Below, piece after piece: positions 11,487-22,233 of a stretch of 64,000 nt of DNA (position 1 is its first letter; the number at the start of each line of letters is the position of its first letter). The notes beneath the pieces are model-generated. The model searched no databases. It saw only the letters and a program-made list of their open reading frames with translations, and was not told the origin of the DNA. Source of the stretch: Gremmenia infestans. Taxonomy: Eukaryota; Ascomycota; Leotiomycetes; Helotiales; Hamatocanthoscyphaceae. A program made the translations under genes and the position numbers. The stretch spans positions 868,001-932,000 of the forward strand of contig JAFEVB010000010.1 of the NCBI GenBank assembly GCA_032629725.1, given 5' to 3'.

Positions 11487-12094
11487 ATGGCAGGCGTTTA
11501 TGATTATACAGGGACAGCTCAAAGGCAGTCTAAGAAGAAGCAAGCTGCCCCGATTTGGTTTATCGAATGTGCACTCACAGAACAATGGCAGCTAACACTT
11601 CAGTACCCAGATCCACGTCTGCAAGAGAGCATTCCTCCAATACCTCCAATCTTGCAGTCCGTCAACGAACCAAACGAGGCTCTCGACAGGACATTGACGA
11701 AAACAAGCGTGATGAAGGTACTGGTAAATACAAACCATATATCCCAGAAGCACTTCATACCAACGGGAGCACGCCTCAAAATTCTCCTTCGGAAGCCTAT
11801 TGGGTCTACTCAGGATCTGGACCGCTTGACTATACCTCAAGCAACTCTGGCATAAAGCCAACCTATTACGCATGCGAAAAGCCCGAGATACTGACAATTT
11901 CCGCTTGGACAGAAGGACAAGCACACCCCCACACCTGGTCCGGCACATTTGTTGACAGTCCCCCTTCTGCCAACTATCAGGAAAATACCGCCCTGCTCCA
12001 TCAATGGGCTTATGAGACGTCTAACACAAATTTGACAATTGCCGAGCGGTTTGAAAAGAGGAATTGGGAGACAGAAAGGCACGAGAAATTGTGA
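11487..12094 (+). CDS. WE-tail family member D, two exons, 188 aa, function unknown
   Basis: Exon 1 is 11487-11539 (17 codons plus 2 nt, the same length as in member B). Exon 2 is 11581-12094. The 41-nt intron would be of the GC-AG class (GCAAGC to TCACAG). No GT donor in the right phase is available, and the head ends QSKKK just before it, as in members B and E. The product is 188 residues. A long Ser/Thr/Asn-rich middle of about 135 residues with no known domain is followed by LHQWAYETSN, LTIAERFEKR, NWETERHEKL. The tail is nearly identical to that of B, although the middles do not align by eye. No signal peptide or membrane span. The GC donor is the weakest part of the model; an alternative first exon is possible. 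Confidence 0.7.
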
Positions 12095-14518
12095 TGGCAG
12101 AGTGGCATCCCACTGGCGAGTCGTAAGAATAGGATGGGAAAAAGCATGAGCTCTCATGGCCTAACAACTAAGGGAAGGGGTATATAATCGTATTTCAAAC
12201 AGAATCTGGACCATATTTCAAGGCAACTGGCGTAGATCAGAATATGAACAACTTCGCCTAGTTTGGGCAGCTAATATGTAGAATTGATGTCTGCGTTATT
12301 GAGAAGACGGTTTAACGGCAACTTGAACCTGTGATTTAGGAGTCGGATCGAACACAACAAACTTATCCAGACCACTTGTATGTTACCTAGGACCTAGGTA
12401 CTTCGTTATGAAAAAAAAAGTGAAGCTTGACCCGAGAGTCGCTGATACGGATGGCCGCAAAGGCTCGCCTCACTAGGGGACCTCGTGACTTGACATGAGC
12501 ATGGATATTGTGAAACGACAGAAATAGCGGCGCAGGAGATGATATTCCATCGTCGATCCGGACAATATGTTATTTCTTCATGGGAATGCGACGTTGTTGT
12601 AAAGTTTAGAGCGGAGCTAATGTAAGTAGCTCGGTCTGACTAAGCAGGAGCTGGACGACACAAAATGTCAGAGTCCATCGGCTTCGCCGACAAAAGGCAG
12701 TCTCGTGGCCATATTTCTTCAATGTACCACTGGCAGGCTCTCTCAGTGGATCCAATTGCATGCAACGTCTTTTACTTCGTATATTAGGCTGTCGTGGGTT
12801 GGCCTCCCCCTGATCAGCATTGAAGGTACCTAAAGCGGGGTCCTGGTTTGATAAATACTTTGTACGGTGGTATGGTGCAGAACCCCTGGAAGCGCAGACA
12901 CCGGCGCAGTGTTCGCCAAGTTCCCTTTGCATTGCATTTTACGGGTCCCCAACAGCACCGTAGGATAGTTTTGGGCCGCCGAGACGGCTCAAATCAACAC
13001 GAAATAGTCTGGAATGCGAAGCAAATATGAGCCAAATCTACCATCAATGATCCATACTGTCATCATCTTGGAGATTTCAAGTACCACAAGCTCCTGAGAG
13101 AAGTATGCTCTTGTAGTGGGCGAAGAGATTGATACAGGGAACTCTACTGAAGCTAATCTTGACACCCACGTCCCCCAATTGCAAATGCGTTTATCCTTTA
13201 GCTCAATGTATTCTCTTAGAGTACCGTGCTGCTCTGAACCCCTCATTCAACTGCCAACCTATTCTGGTCATCTTTTCCCACATCAAACACTGTTTTGTTG
13301 TGCGCGCAAATGCTAATTGGGTTCTGTGACCGCCAAGGGACCGCTGAGGACTTGGCGTTCAATGACAAGCACATGGCAGATCTCTGCATGGGATGCTGCA
13401 ATGGGCTCGATCTTGATCAAAACCCCAAGTGAAGAAACCTGGCGATTCTTTGCCCCTTCTTTGCATGATCAACTATTGATTTGTTTCATATCAGGGCACG
13501 CTATTGAAACGTTTCATATCTTCCAGCGGCTGACCCAGTGCTACAACCGAGTCAGATGTCCAACAAGTAGTATGCAAGTACAGTATAAACAGAACGTAGA
13601 GGTACCACGACCTATTTTAACCAGGCGGTACTTCTGGGATCATGTTTTAACACTTTGTATTTGGGCTTTGCTTACGAGGCAATTCCTCAGCGGTCGGATC
13701 CAAGGACAGACAGGGGTGCTGCTGTCGCTCTAGTTGTCAAGGTATCACGAAGTGTAGTGGGAAATGGAGCTAGCCGTTGTTCGCAATGGCGGTAATTAAC
13801 TCCATTTTTGATAAATGGCGTAATTAATGGCAGACAGGACTGCGTTCCTAGGGGGAGTTGGAGATCCCGGTACATCACGCGGGAAATCGCCGATCCCCCA
13901 GTCGGCCACGTGGAAAACTTGAAGCTGGTAAGGCTACGTCCTCGGAGGAGATTCCGAAACTAGGGTAGATTAGATTGAACATTATGCTTATAGTTAGCAA
14001 TTCCTGCAGCCCAGATCAGCCTTTGGATCACCTTATTTCCCCATTTCGGCCATGCCGAAGCGTCGTTGTTTATATCCTTATCCGAAGACTTTATCCTAAA
14101 TCGTCAGTTGGCTTTGGCCCCCCCGCTTCCATGCAGTTACAGGACAAATTACTACTGCAAAGCCAGTCAGTTCAAAAAGCCGGGATGATGATGAATGTGA
14201 TATTGGCTCTTGAAGTGCGGCACTTCGCAAGCTATTTTATTCAAACCCCACAGAAATGTTGGCTCTACTGCTCTTGACTTTGGGCTTTAATACATTCAGA
14301 ACATGATTCTTCATGTTCAAAACAGACAGTAATCATTTGAGAAGCGAGAAATATGCAGATGCCGTATTGGTTTCCTCGTATATCGTATTCCGCCAAGCAC
14401 ATACCAATCCCTGCTCGGACCCTGTTCTTTACATCCGCACTGGAGATACGGCGATGATTATGGCCGAGAAACTCTCCAGGTTTAGAAGTGGAAGACGCTA
14501 CAAAATTTGGTACTTCTA
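12095..14518. other. 2.4 kb gene-free spacer
   Basis: No supported gene. A run of nine A lies near 12411. Open frames at 12606-12932, 12989-13316, 13317-13733 and 13975-14277 overlap one another and show no recognisable protein. Ends at the second MITE. Confidence 0.4.
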
Positions 14519-14650
14519 CTTCGTCCCAGGCGTATCTATTATGCCAAGAAGACTAGGGCAAGGGGGCCTTGCTTTGGTGCGTTTACTTACCACTGTTCTT
14601 TACCCCCTTGCTATAGATTTCTTGGCTTGATAGATACGCCTGGGACGAAG
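14519..14650. mobile_element. Mariner-like MITE 2 (132 bp)
   Basis: Bounded by TA at 14517-14518 and 14651-14652. The left end begins CTTCGTCCCAGGCGTA and the right end is its exact reverse complement. The inverted repeat then continues inward through a CCAAGAA / TTCTTGG pair and a GGGCAAGGGGG / CCCCCTTGC pair, so almost the whole element can fold into one long hairpin. No coding capacity. It shares only the outer 16 bases with the 9846 element, suggesting two subfamilies moved by one transposase. Confidence 0.87.
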
Positions 14651-14652
14651 TA

Positions 14653-15404
14653 ATTAAACGATGTGTCCCTCCTATAATCATTGCTAACCCAATTCAGTTC
14701 GGCACCGCCCCGACCCGACTCACGTTTCGATCTCCTCATCTTCCGCATGCATTACCAACGTAGCGAACCCTTGCAATGGTTCAATGCAACTCGATGACGC
14801 CAATAGGAATCTTTACTTTACCCGGCGGCAATTGCGTTAATATTCCGGCTCCTGCAAATGACCAGGCTGTCGGGATTTGGATGTCCAAGCTAGCGCCACA
14901 TTTGATACGAAGCCTCGGAAGCTTCCTCTGAGCATGGACACCAAGCCTCGTGCTGTGTATCTGCAGTGACTTTCTCTTTACGGTGGCCACGCCCCTCGAA
15001 TACAACACTATCTCCTTGGCGTATTTTCAATCCACAATCTCGAATTATCCTTGAACGTATAAGATAATCAATGCAAGTCTCACTCTTACGGAAATGCTGG
15101 AGAATACCAAAATGGGACAAAACAGACTAGAGAGACTATAAGGGTATGCATTAGGAGGAGCCAGGCCGATGATGAATCGAGGAAACGCGTCATACCACGC
15201 CAATAGAACTTTTTCTAATTTTGACGTGAAATAATAAGGAAGGTCTACTACGCGCACTCGAAGATCGACCGTTACACCAAGACATATAGTACACAATTCA
15301 CGCCGATCTATCGTTCATGAAGCTTATACCTGGAAATCACCCCCTTCGAGTTGACTCAACCCACAACCATGCTTCCGCGAGGCAGTAAGACGCTTTCATC
15401 TCAC
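14653..15404. other. Gene-free spacer
   Basis: No supported gene. Overlapping minus-strand open frames (14781-15296) lack recognisable features. Confidence 0.4.
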
Positions 15405-15439
15405 CTGCAGTCTGCAGTCTGCAGTCTGCAGTCTGCAGT
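15405..15439. repeat. CTGCAGT heptamer tandem repeat, five copies
   Basis: Five perfect head-to-tail copies of the 7-mer CTGCAGT, each containing a PstI-like palindrome CTGCAG. No coding role is evident. Confidence 0.9.
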
Positions 15440-16404
15440 TTCCAGAGGCGATTGGAATCGAAGCGTCGGCTCCAGCTGATTACAAGGCGCTTAAATTCGC
15501 AACTTTCATAAATGTCTGCACCAGGGCTTTAAAGAGGGTGTGGAGTACTAACAACAGGTATACCGGTATGAGGATGAGGAAATATTCAGGTGCGTATCTT
15601 CGTAAGCTGACAACATGGCCGCGAAGACGGTCGCTTACTCTCATCGAGCGCTTATACACACGCGCTCGTTGGTGTACTGAGGTCGGCTGGAAGCAGGCCT
15701 ACTCTTTCCTGCCGACTCAGCGCGGCTTTAACTACTTGATTAAGTGGCGGTGTACTTTTGCGCAAAGGTTGTTGCTGGGTTTGATGCACTCGCCCTCCCC
15801 CCTTTTAGCTCGGCTGCATGGGACTAAGCTTAAAACGGTAACAGATTGACCCACTTTCTTTCCTGAAGAAATTTACTGGACAGAGAGGAGAACCTTTACG
15901 CTTAGAATCTTGATTCGAAGCATTTTTGATCCTACGGTGCATGGGATGTCTCGATGTTTTTGGACTTTTCTCGTTCAGGAAGGCGGCCTCACGGCGATCA
16001 AAGAAGCCAGACTAGCCATCAATCACATCTCACATATGCCAGAACAGAGGGACGGAAATTCCTACTTACCTACTATACCTAGAACCCTGATTTCTGCAAG
16101 AACATGCGTGTTTCAAGATTGAAAAAGCAAATTTAATCTTGATCTGCTGCAGATTTTGCCAGTCCAGGGCCATGGCCTCCACCCAGGCCCGAACACCACC
16201 CTCGGTCAAGAACCGTGAAGACCTTCCAGAGTCCACGCATACATACCTATTCTCATCTCCCCTCAAGCAGGCAAAGTCGAGATACAGGAAAAGATGCGCC
16301 ATCTGATCGATAATCATAAGGGTTTCGAGTGCGACTAGTAGCGGCTTCTCGGTTCCGCTGTCGCGGGTATTCCGTGCGTGGTTCCCCGTGTTACACAAAG
16401 ATAC
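15440..16404. other. Spacer with a possible minus-strand coding remnant
   Basis: No firm gene. On the minus strand from about 16380 to 16066 there is an open frame whose composition (GTEKPLLVALETLMIIDQ, then MAHLFLYLDFACLRGDE) looks more protein-like than its surroundings. I recognise no family and see no start or splice signals that complete it. It could be a gene fragment. Confidence 0.3.
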
Positions 16405-16524
16405 GGATGTGGATGTGGATGTGGATGTGGATGTGGATGTGGATGTGGATGTGGATGTGGATGTGGATGTGGATGTGGATGTGGATGTGGATGTGGATGT
16501 GGATGTGGATGTGGACGTAGATGT
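16405..16524. repeat. GGATGT hexanucleotide microsatellite, 20 units
   Basis: Twenty tandem units of GGATGT; the last two carry single substitutions (GGACGT, AGATGT). The period of six means no frame acquires a stop, so long open frames of Asp-Val, Cys-Gly, Met-Trp (plus) and Ser-Thr, His-Pro (minus) cover it. These are artefacts of the repeat unless the minus-strand Ser-Thr frame is part of the possible remnant at 16066-16380. Confidence 0.95.
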
Positions 16525-17735
16525 GGATACGTTCTGGAAGGATTCAAATGTTGCTTCCAAATGCAATGCAACCCCGGTACTTTGGAGTGCATGTTTCATC
16601 TTCCGTTGGTGTTTCGCTGCAAGGGGATGCTGCCTTGATAGTTTACTGTTTATCACCCAGAGCATACGAAGGGGCCACAGGGGCTAGTCTTGGTGGTGGT
16701 TCTAGTATCTACATGTTTACTGCCAATTAAATGAACAAGCATTGTCCAGCAGGGAACTTTTGAACATCTGGGTCAATCCATGAACGCCTTGTTTAATGAA
16801 ATTGAAGCTATCCCTACCTGCCCGAGGGTTTTAGACCTCTGTAAGAACGTGCCTTTGCAATTTATACTTTAGTATCGAGATGCCATACGAAAGTTCGGGA
16901 TAGTTTAATCTAGTCGCGAAGGTCGTCATTTAAGCCCAAGTCTTCACTTGAATCCAAATGATGACCCCGAGCCTCAGTCCAGTGTCTGATGCGATGCTGC
17001 AGGTAATGTGGCATTATGCATGGAAGACAGTGCTGTACTACCTACTGTACGGAATAACAAGTCTTCGTATTGTACAAACAGGACTAGCGTATGTGTCCAG
17101 CTGAAAAGGGCTACAGTACTGTAGCATCCCCAAAGCCTGCATGCAGAACGACAAATTTTTTTTCTACTTCTAGTACCTGCGTACGCTGTAACCAAACCCC
17201 TGTAGATTACCATGTGGTTCGGGGGGCTACAAGAAATAAGTCACGAATATAGTGGGTGAGGTTTCCCCCTATGTGAAAGCGGCTACAGTATCACAAGATC
17301 TAGGGGCCATGTCACATGCTAGATGCGTCTGCGTCCTACATGTATGGCGCAGACCCCTGTTCTCCTCAAGAGATCCTTTTATACCTGCTTACCTTACGCG
17401 ATGTCATGTATGGGTACTACCAAGACTAGTGGGACGTGAACGACAATAAGACGTGAGCATACATAAATTTATCCATTATACATGTACCGAGCAGGGGTTG
17501 ATGAAATCATTTCCTCAACCACACTTACTTTCTAATTATGAAATTGGCAAGCTATGAGTTTGCCTTGCGCGCATTCTCACTCACTCTCATGTACTGTCCG
17601 CAAGGCAAGGCAGATGGTATATTTGGGGGAGGAAGATTCGGTGAAGGGATTCTATTCTTGATATTCTCTTTCTCGTTCACGAAGAAAATAGGTGCAAAGA
17701 GTTCAGTAGAGAGAAGGCTGGCTGTTCTGTGGAGG
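16525..17735. other. Gene-free spacer
   Basis: No supported gene. Several TACTGTA/TACAGTA palindromic words cluster at about 17030-17290. Ends at the TATA box of member E. Confidence 0.4.
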
Positions 17736-17741
17736 TATAAA
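17736..17741 (+). promoter_or_regulatory. TATA box of family member E
   Basis: TATAAA in GGAGGTATAAAGCTCC, 209 bases before the ATG at 17945. It is followed by a C/A-rich leader typical of fungal 5' untranslated regions. Confidence 0.45.
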
Positions 17742-17944
17742 GCTCCTGGGTCTCCCAATTCAAGTCATGAACTTCCATCTACTAACAACCTTGAAGCTCA
17801 GACAATACATTCAATCAATCACCTGACAGGACACCCTTGCCTATCACTCTCTACTCGAAAGAACAGTCTTCCCCTTTCAATACTTCTACCCCACCCAACG
17901 ACTCCACTGCACTCGGATACTCAGATACCCCCAAGCCATCCACC

Positions 17945-18523
17945 ATGAAGAAATCCCAAGACACATCCAAGACCCAAAGCGGGTCCAAGAAGAAGTCAGT
18001 CCCACCCCCAGCATTCATTATACCTACCAACCCCATCTAACAGCCACATAGGTCCACCTCCTCCAAGACCCGTTCTTCCAAGAGCTCCTCCCACCACTCC
18101 TCCTATCGATCCCACAGAGACCGAGACACCCCTCGCAGCGAGAATCCACAGGAAAACTACCCACAGAACAACACGCCCTCAACGACCATTTCCCCACCCC
18201 AAGAAGAATTCGAAGAAGAACCGTACCCAGAAACCTACACCTGGACCACCAGCCCTCCCCTCCAAGAATCCGCATACCAGCACACCTCACCCCCCTCAAC
18301 GACAGGCGCAACAACCAACTCCTCCACCCACTACATATACGACCCATATGCATACAACCCAGAGCCCCAAGCCCAAGCCCAAGTCCAATCCGAAGCCCAA
18401 GTCCAAAGAACGGACGAATATCCAAGCATGACCCCCTCGCTACACCGCTGGGTGAACGAGACGTCTGCCAAGGAGGTGCCGATAGCGGAGAAATTTCAGA
18501 GGGGGTGGGGGGGTTTCTATTAG
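17945..18523 (+). CDS. WE-tail family member E, two exons, 173 aa, diverged tail
   Basis: Exon 1 is 17945-17994 (16 codons plus 2 nt). Exon 2 is 18052-18523. The 57-nt intron runs from GTCAGT to CATAG in phase 2. The head ends SGSKKK, as in B and D. The middle is about 125 residues, rich in Ser, Pro, Gln, Glu and Tyr, and low in complexity (Gln-Ala-Gln-Val repeats near 18370). The tail has LHRWVNETS and VPIAEKFQRG, but the final N-W-E is degraded to G-W-G-G and the protein stops five residues later. The upstream frame is open back to 17837 but holds no exon-1 features, so I start at 17945. Function unknown. Confidence 0.7.
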
Positions 18524-19140
18524 TGTTTCATCGCAATTGCCCGAGAAAAGAAAGAAGATGATAAGTAAGATAGAGAATGAGAGAGATTTGTAAGAGAAAA
18601 AGATGTACGCGTACTTGGGTATAAGAAATCTGGTTGGATTCTCGGAGATAAGTAAGGCTCATGTGAGACTGGGACGATATACGAAGTAGAAAGGGAAGCG
18701 ATTTTGACTTAACAAGCTGGAGGTTCTAGAATGCGTGAATGAAATAGACCAAAACGATGACTTCGATTCCATTCCCATTTTTGTGACGCACAACATGCAA
18801 TATACAACCTATGATACTGTACAATGCCAATGCCAATGCCAATATCAGTTCATCAGCCCGAGCTCGCTTTTAGATCGTGACATATAACAAAACAACTCCA
18901 GAGAGCTTAGCTTCCTTCATTCCTTCTTTATCCCCTGCTCAAAAAGTAACGATAAACGCCTTTACATGACCTACCATCTTCTCGCTCCTCACAGGACAGA
19001 ATTACCAAAGCTAGTTGAATTAAACGAGAGGCGTAGTGTCGCCATTCATCCCGCTCAAATCACCATTTATGCCAAAGAATTGAAACCTACAACCATCTAT
19101 TAGTATCGATCATCTTTTAGTGAGGGTAAAATGGGAATGT
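18524..19140. other. Spacer between accessory arm and core genes
   Basis: No gene seen. It holds the 3' flank of member E and the 3' flank of the convergent farA-type gene. A short tandem CCAATG repeat lies at about 18825-18842. Confidence 0.5.
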
Positions 19141-22100
19141 TTACCAATCCTCAACATTCATAGTCATAGGCACGGCCTGCGCACTAGCATTACTTATCGT
19201 ATCACTTGGACTATGTCCATGATCACCCGGCGCAATATTTGGATCAAATCCCCCTTGCCACACATTATGTGGCGCCGCCTGGTATCCCGTAACACTAGGC
19301 TGGAGCATCTGTGGACTACCGCCCATACCGGGAGCAGGACCGCGCATTCGTTGTGGGAGCTGCCCGCCTTGGGCTTGGGTTGGCACTTGTTGCGGAGAGA
19401 CGTTCATGTGCGGTTGCATTAGGTTCGGGTCTAGGTTGTGGTGGGTTTGAGGTGGTGAGAATTGGTTTGCGTGCATGTTTGCTGAGCCTTCGGGGAAGAG
19501 CTGATCAGGTTGGAAGTTCTCCCAGATGGATTGCGAAAGGTTAGGGGAGTTTCTGGTTACGAGGTAGAGATCTGGAGGCGTGGCGGGTACAGAGAATGAT
19601 GGATTGAAAGGCGTGGGAGGTCTGGTGTGAGGTCGAGAGTTTGTACCACCCATAAAAGTGTCCGGGTTATGTCTACTGTTGGGGGATGAGATAGGAGGTG
19701 CCATTGGACCACCACCTTGCTCACGTGAAGGTGTGTGACTCGGAGTTTGCGGTCGAGATCGTTCGTACGACTCTTGAGGAGCTGGTCCGCTGTTTACACC
19801 AAAGTCAAGTGCCATATCGTCATACTTTCGCTTTCCGGACTCTTCCCTCTTGATCTGAGCTATGCCTTGAGATAAATTCTGGGCCATTTTCTTATGACGC
19901 TTGCCAGCTGCCTTCTGAAGGCGCTCTTCCAAGACCTTGTTGCCCAGAATAGACTCGAAAAGTGTATAAACCATCTTTGCAACTAACCATACTCTCGAAA
20001 CATCTTTCAGAGCAGTCATACAAATCCGCAATCGCTCCTGAGTTGCTTGCACAACTGAAGGCACCGACGACCGCATTTGATACACGTGCATGATGAGCGC
20101 AGAGAACAAACTGTACACGATGAATGCTGGGCAATATCGGAGTTCATCATGCGCACTGAGGTTTTCAATAATCGAGGTGATCATCGCAGCCGCTTGAAAG
20201 GCAATATTTCGAGACGGATATGCATTGTCTTCCCATCCTGCAGCTCTGTTGGTAGCGGGGGGCATATGCGCTCGGTGCAACAAGCAGAGAGTGGTGTAAT
20301 AATTCGAGTGGAGCAAGCCAGACCAGAAGTGAGGTCGATTCGGTTCCCAAGATACCTCCTTTGGGCAGTTCTGAAGCCAGTCTGCCAGAGCCATGTCACT
20401 ATGAGTGAGGTCAATAGCATTCTGACGACGGGCCTTTGAAGCCACGGAATATTGCTGCGAGAGCACCAACCCCATAATCTCGCACAGCTTAACGTATTGG
20501 AGGAAAAATTGAACATGCAAGGGATCCGGAGGAAACTCGTCGCCTTCGTCCTCGATGAAATCCTCTTCGCAAACCATTTCGACATCAGAATCGTCAGTAT
20601 TGATGTGAACTGGGCGGCCTAGAGCGACAGCAACTGATCGATCGCGAGTGAAAAGGGTCCACCAAATCCGCTTCCAAAGTCTTTTGTCGGCCCTGTTGAG
20701 TTGTGAACCTTCAACGCTTCGATGCATACCTGAGCCCTGGGCGACAATTGTAGCAACTCTACTCCAATAGAATACATTCTTAGTAACATCTTCCGGACCT
20801 TCCCAGTACCATCCCATGAGAACGAGAGCTTGGACGATAGTAACACGATCATCTTCATAATTGGCATCGTAAAGAGCTTTCGCCCGCTTGTAAAAAGTCA
20901 ACGCAGCCGGCGTCGTCGACCCATTTGCATCCATGAGTTGTGGGTTGGTGCACACTCTAGATCCTGCCAAGAGAATAGCCTGCAGCAACAACAGCGAAGG
21001 AGGGTTCTTCGCATCTCGATATTGTTTCATAAAACGGTTTCGATTTATAACAGGGACGATCGGGGCAACCCATTTGAAATAGGCATCGACAAGCTCATCG
21101 CAAAGACCTCTCGGGGGAAGTAAGAAAGCGCCTCGCTGATGCAAGATATCGATTTCCACATTGTCCAACTCTGTCAACCTCGCACGAGTGCCTCTCACAT
21201 TCTCCGGTAAAGGGTAATGGACCACATCTGACATTCCGTGTCTATCATGAACCAGTAATGTCAGATTCGAGGATTCTCCCAGATATGCCACTCTGCCCGC
21301 TTCCTTGATCGGAGCTCTTGTGAACTTCGGCTTCATAAATTGGGCATACATGCCATCATCCTCCGCCCTCTGGCGATACTGAGCGTCGGTGAGGGACGTA
21401 GGAGGCGTGCCATCTGCGACAGTAGCAGTGAATGCGCTTGTACTTCGTTCATTAGTCGTGGGGGAGTCGTTCCCTGGAGACCTGCCGTCGTCGATGGTGT
21501 CTCCTCGATCGCTGTGATAGTAAGCAGCTGTCAGATGCATCCAGAAAGCTTAAAGGAAAAACCACATACCTATCAGAATCCTTCGCCTTTCCCGCAACAG
21601 CAGTCTTCTTTCGTTTGGGCGTCGGGATCCGGCATTCTATAGAGAACGCCACGCAGTTTGTGCATGGCACTCCCAAACTGGCAGCATCGCATCGCACCTA
21701 ATTTGCGTCAACCAAGGCTGTGCGGTATGGTATGAGGGGTTGGTCGCGAAAAGCCAATGAAATTGGGCGGTAAGGGAAGGGTGTAGATGGGTATTACCTT
21801 TCTTGCATGGCATGTCTGTGGATAACATGGTATCTGGTTAGCAATTATGCCGTTTTGACTCTGGGTTGTGTGAAGGATGATTGATTTGATGACCCTCGGT
21901 GCCGAGGCACGATCCACACATCACATTGCTCAGTATAAAAGGAAACGGATTGCTTCATACCTCGCAGGCTCGCGACGCACGTTGTCTTCCTCGCAGTCAG
22001 CCAAGCCTGTCCCTATATAAATCCCGACACCATGCGCTGATGGGTGCATACCTTCTGAAACTTGGGTGGCCTGGTGTTTGGTTGTTGGGCATGGGATTTG

Positions 22101-22233
22101 GGCGCGGTGGTGCCTGCGTGTGCGTGTGCTGCGGTGGTGTTGGAATTGGGTTTGTCGCATTCGCAGCTGGTGGCCCCCCGTAGCCGTTAGATTGCGACTG
22201 CGGCTGGTCGCTCGAAGCCATGGCGATATCCAT
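19141..22233 (-). CDS. farA: FarA/CTF1-type Zn2Cys6 regulator of fatty-acid and cutin catabolism, 907 aa
   Basis: A nuclear transcription factor. Its Aspergillus and Fusarium relatives (FarA, CTF1-beta) switch on fatty-acid breakdown, peroxisome and cutinase genes in response to fatty acids. Exons: 22233-22052, 21985-21961, 21815-21798, 21697-21570, 21511-19141. The cysteine cluster is spread over exons 2-4: C68, C71, C78, C87, C90, C97 in C-x2-C-x6-C-x8-C-x2-C-x6-C, followed by the basic run TPKRKK. One exon is only 18 nt (TCHARK). The long exon holds the fungal-specific regulator domain, with ADKRLWKRIWWTLFTRDRS typical of the family, and a Pro/Gln-rich C-terminus. The length is usual for FarA. 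The leader contains CTGTCT and AAGGT microsatellites. farA versus farB/CTF1-alpha cannot be settled by eye; I favour farA for its length and middle domain. Confidence 0.9.

Noticed and set aside
16066..16687. Long Asp-Val, Cys-Gly, Met-Trp, Ser-Thr and His-Pro repeat proteins in several frames
   Set aside because: They are translations of a hexanucleotide microsatellite whose period is a multiple of three; all frames stay open by construction.
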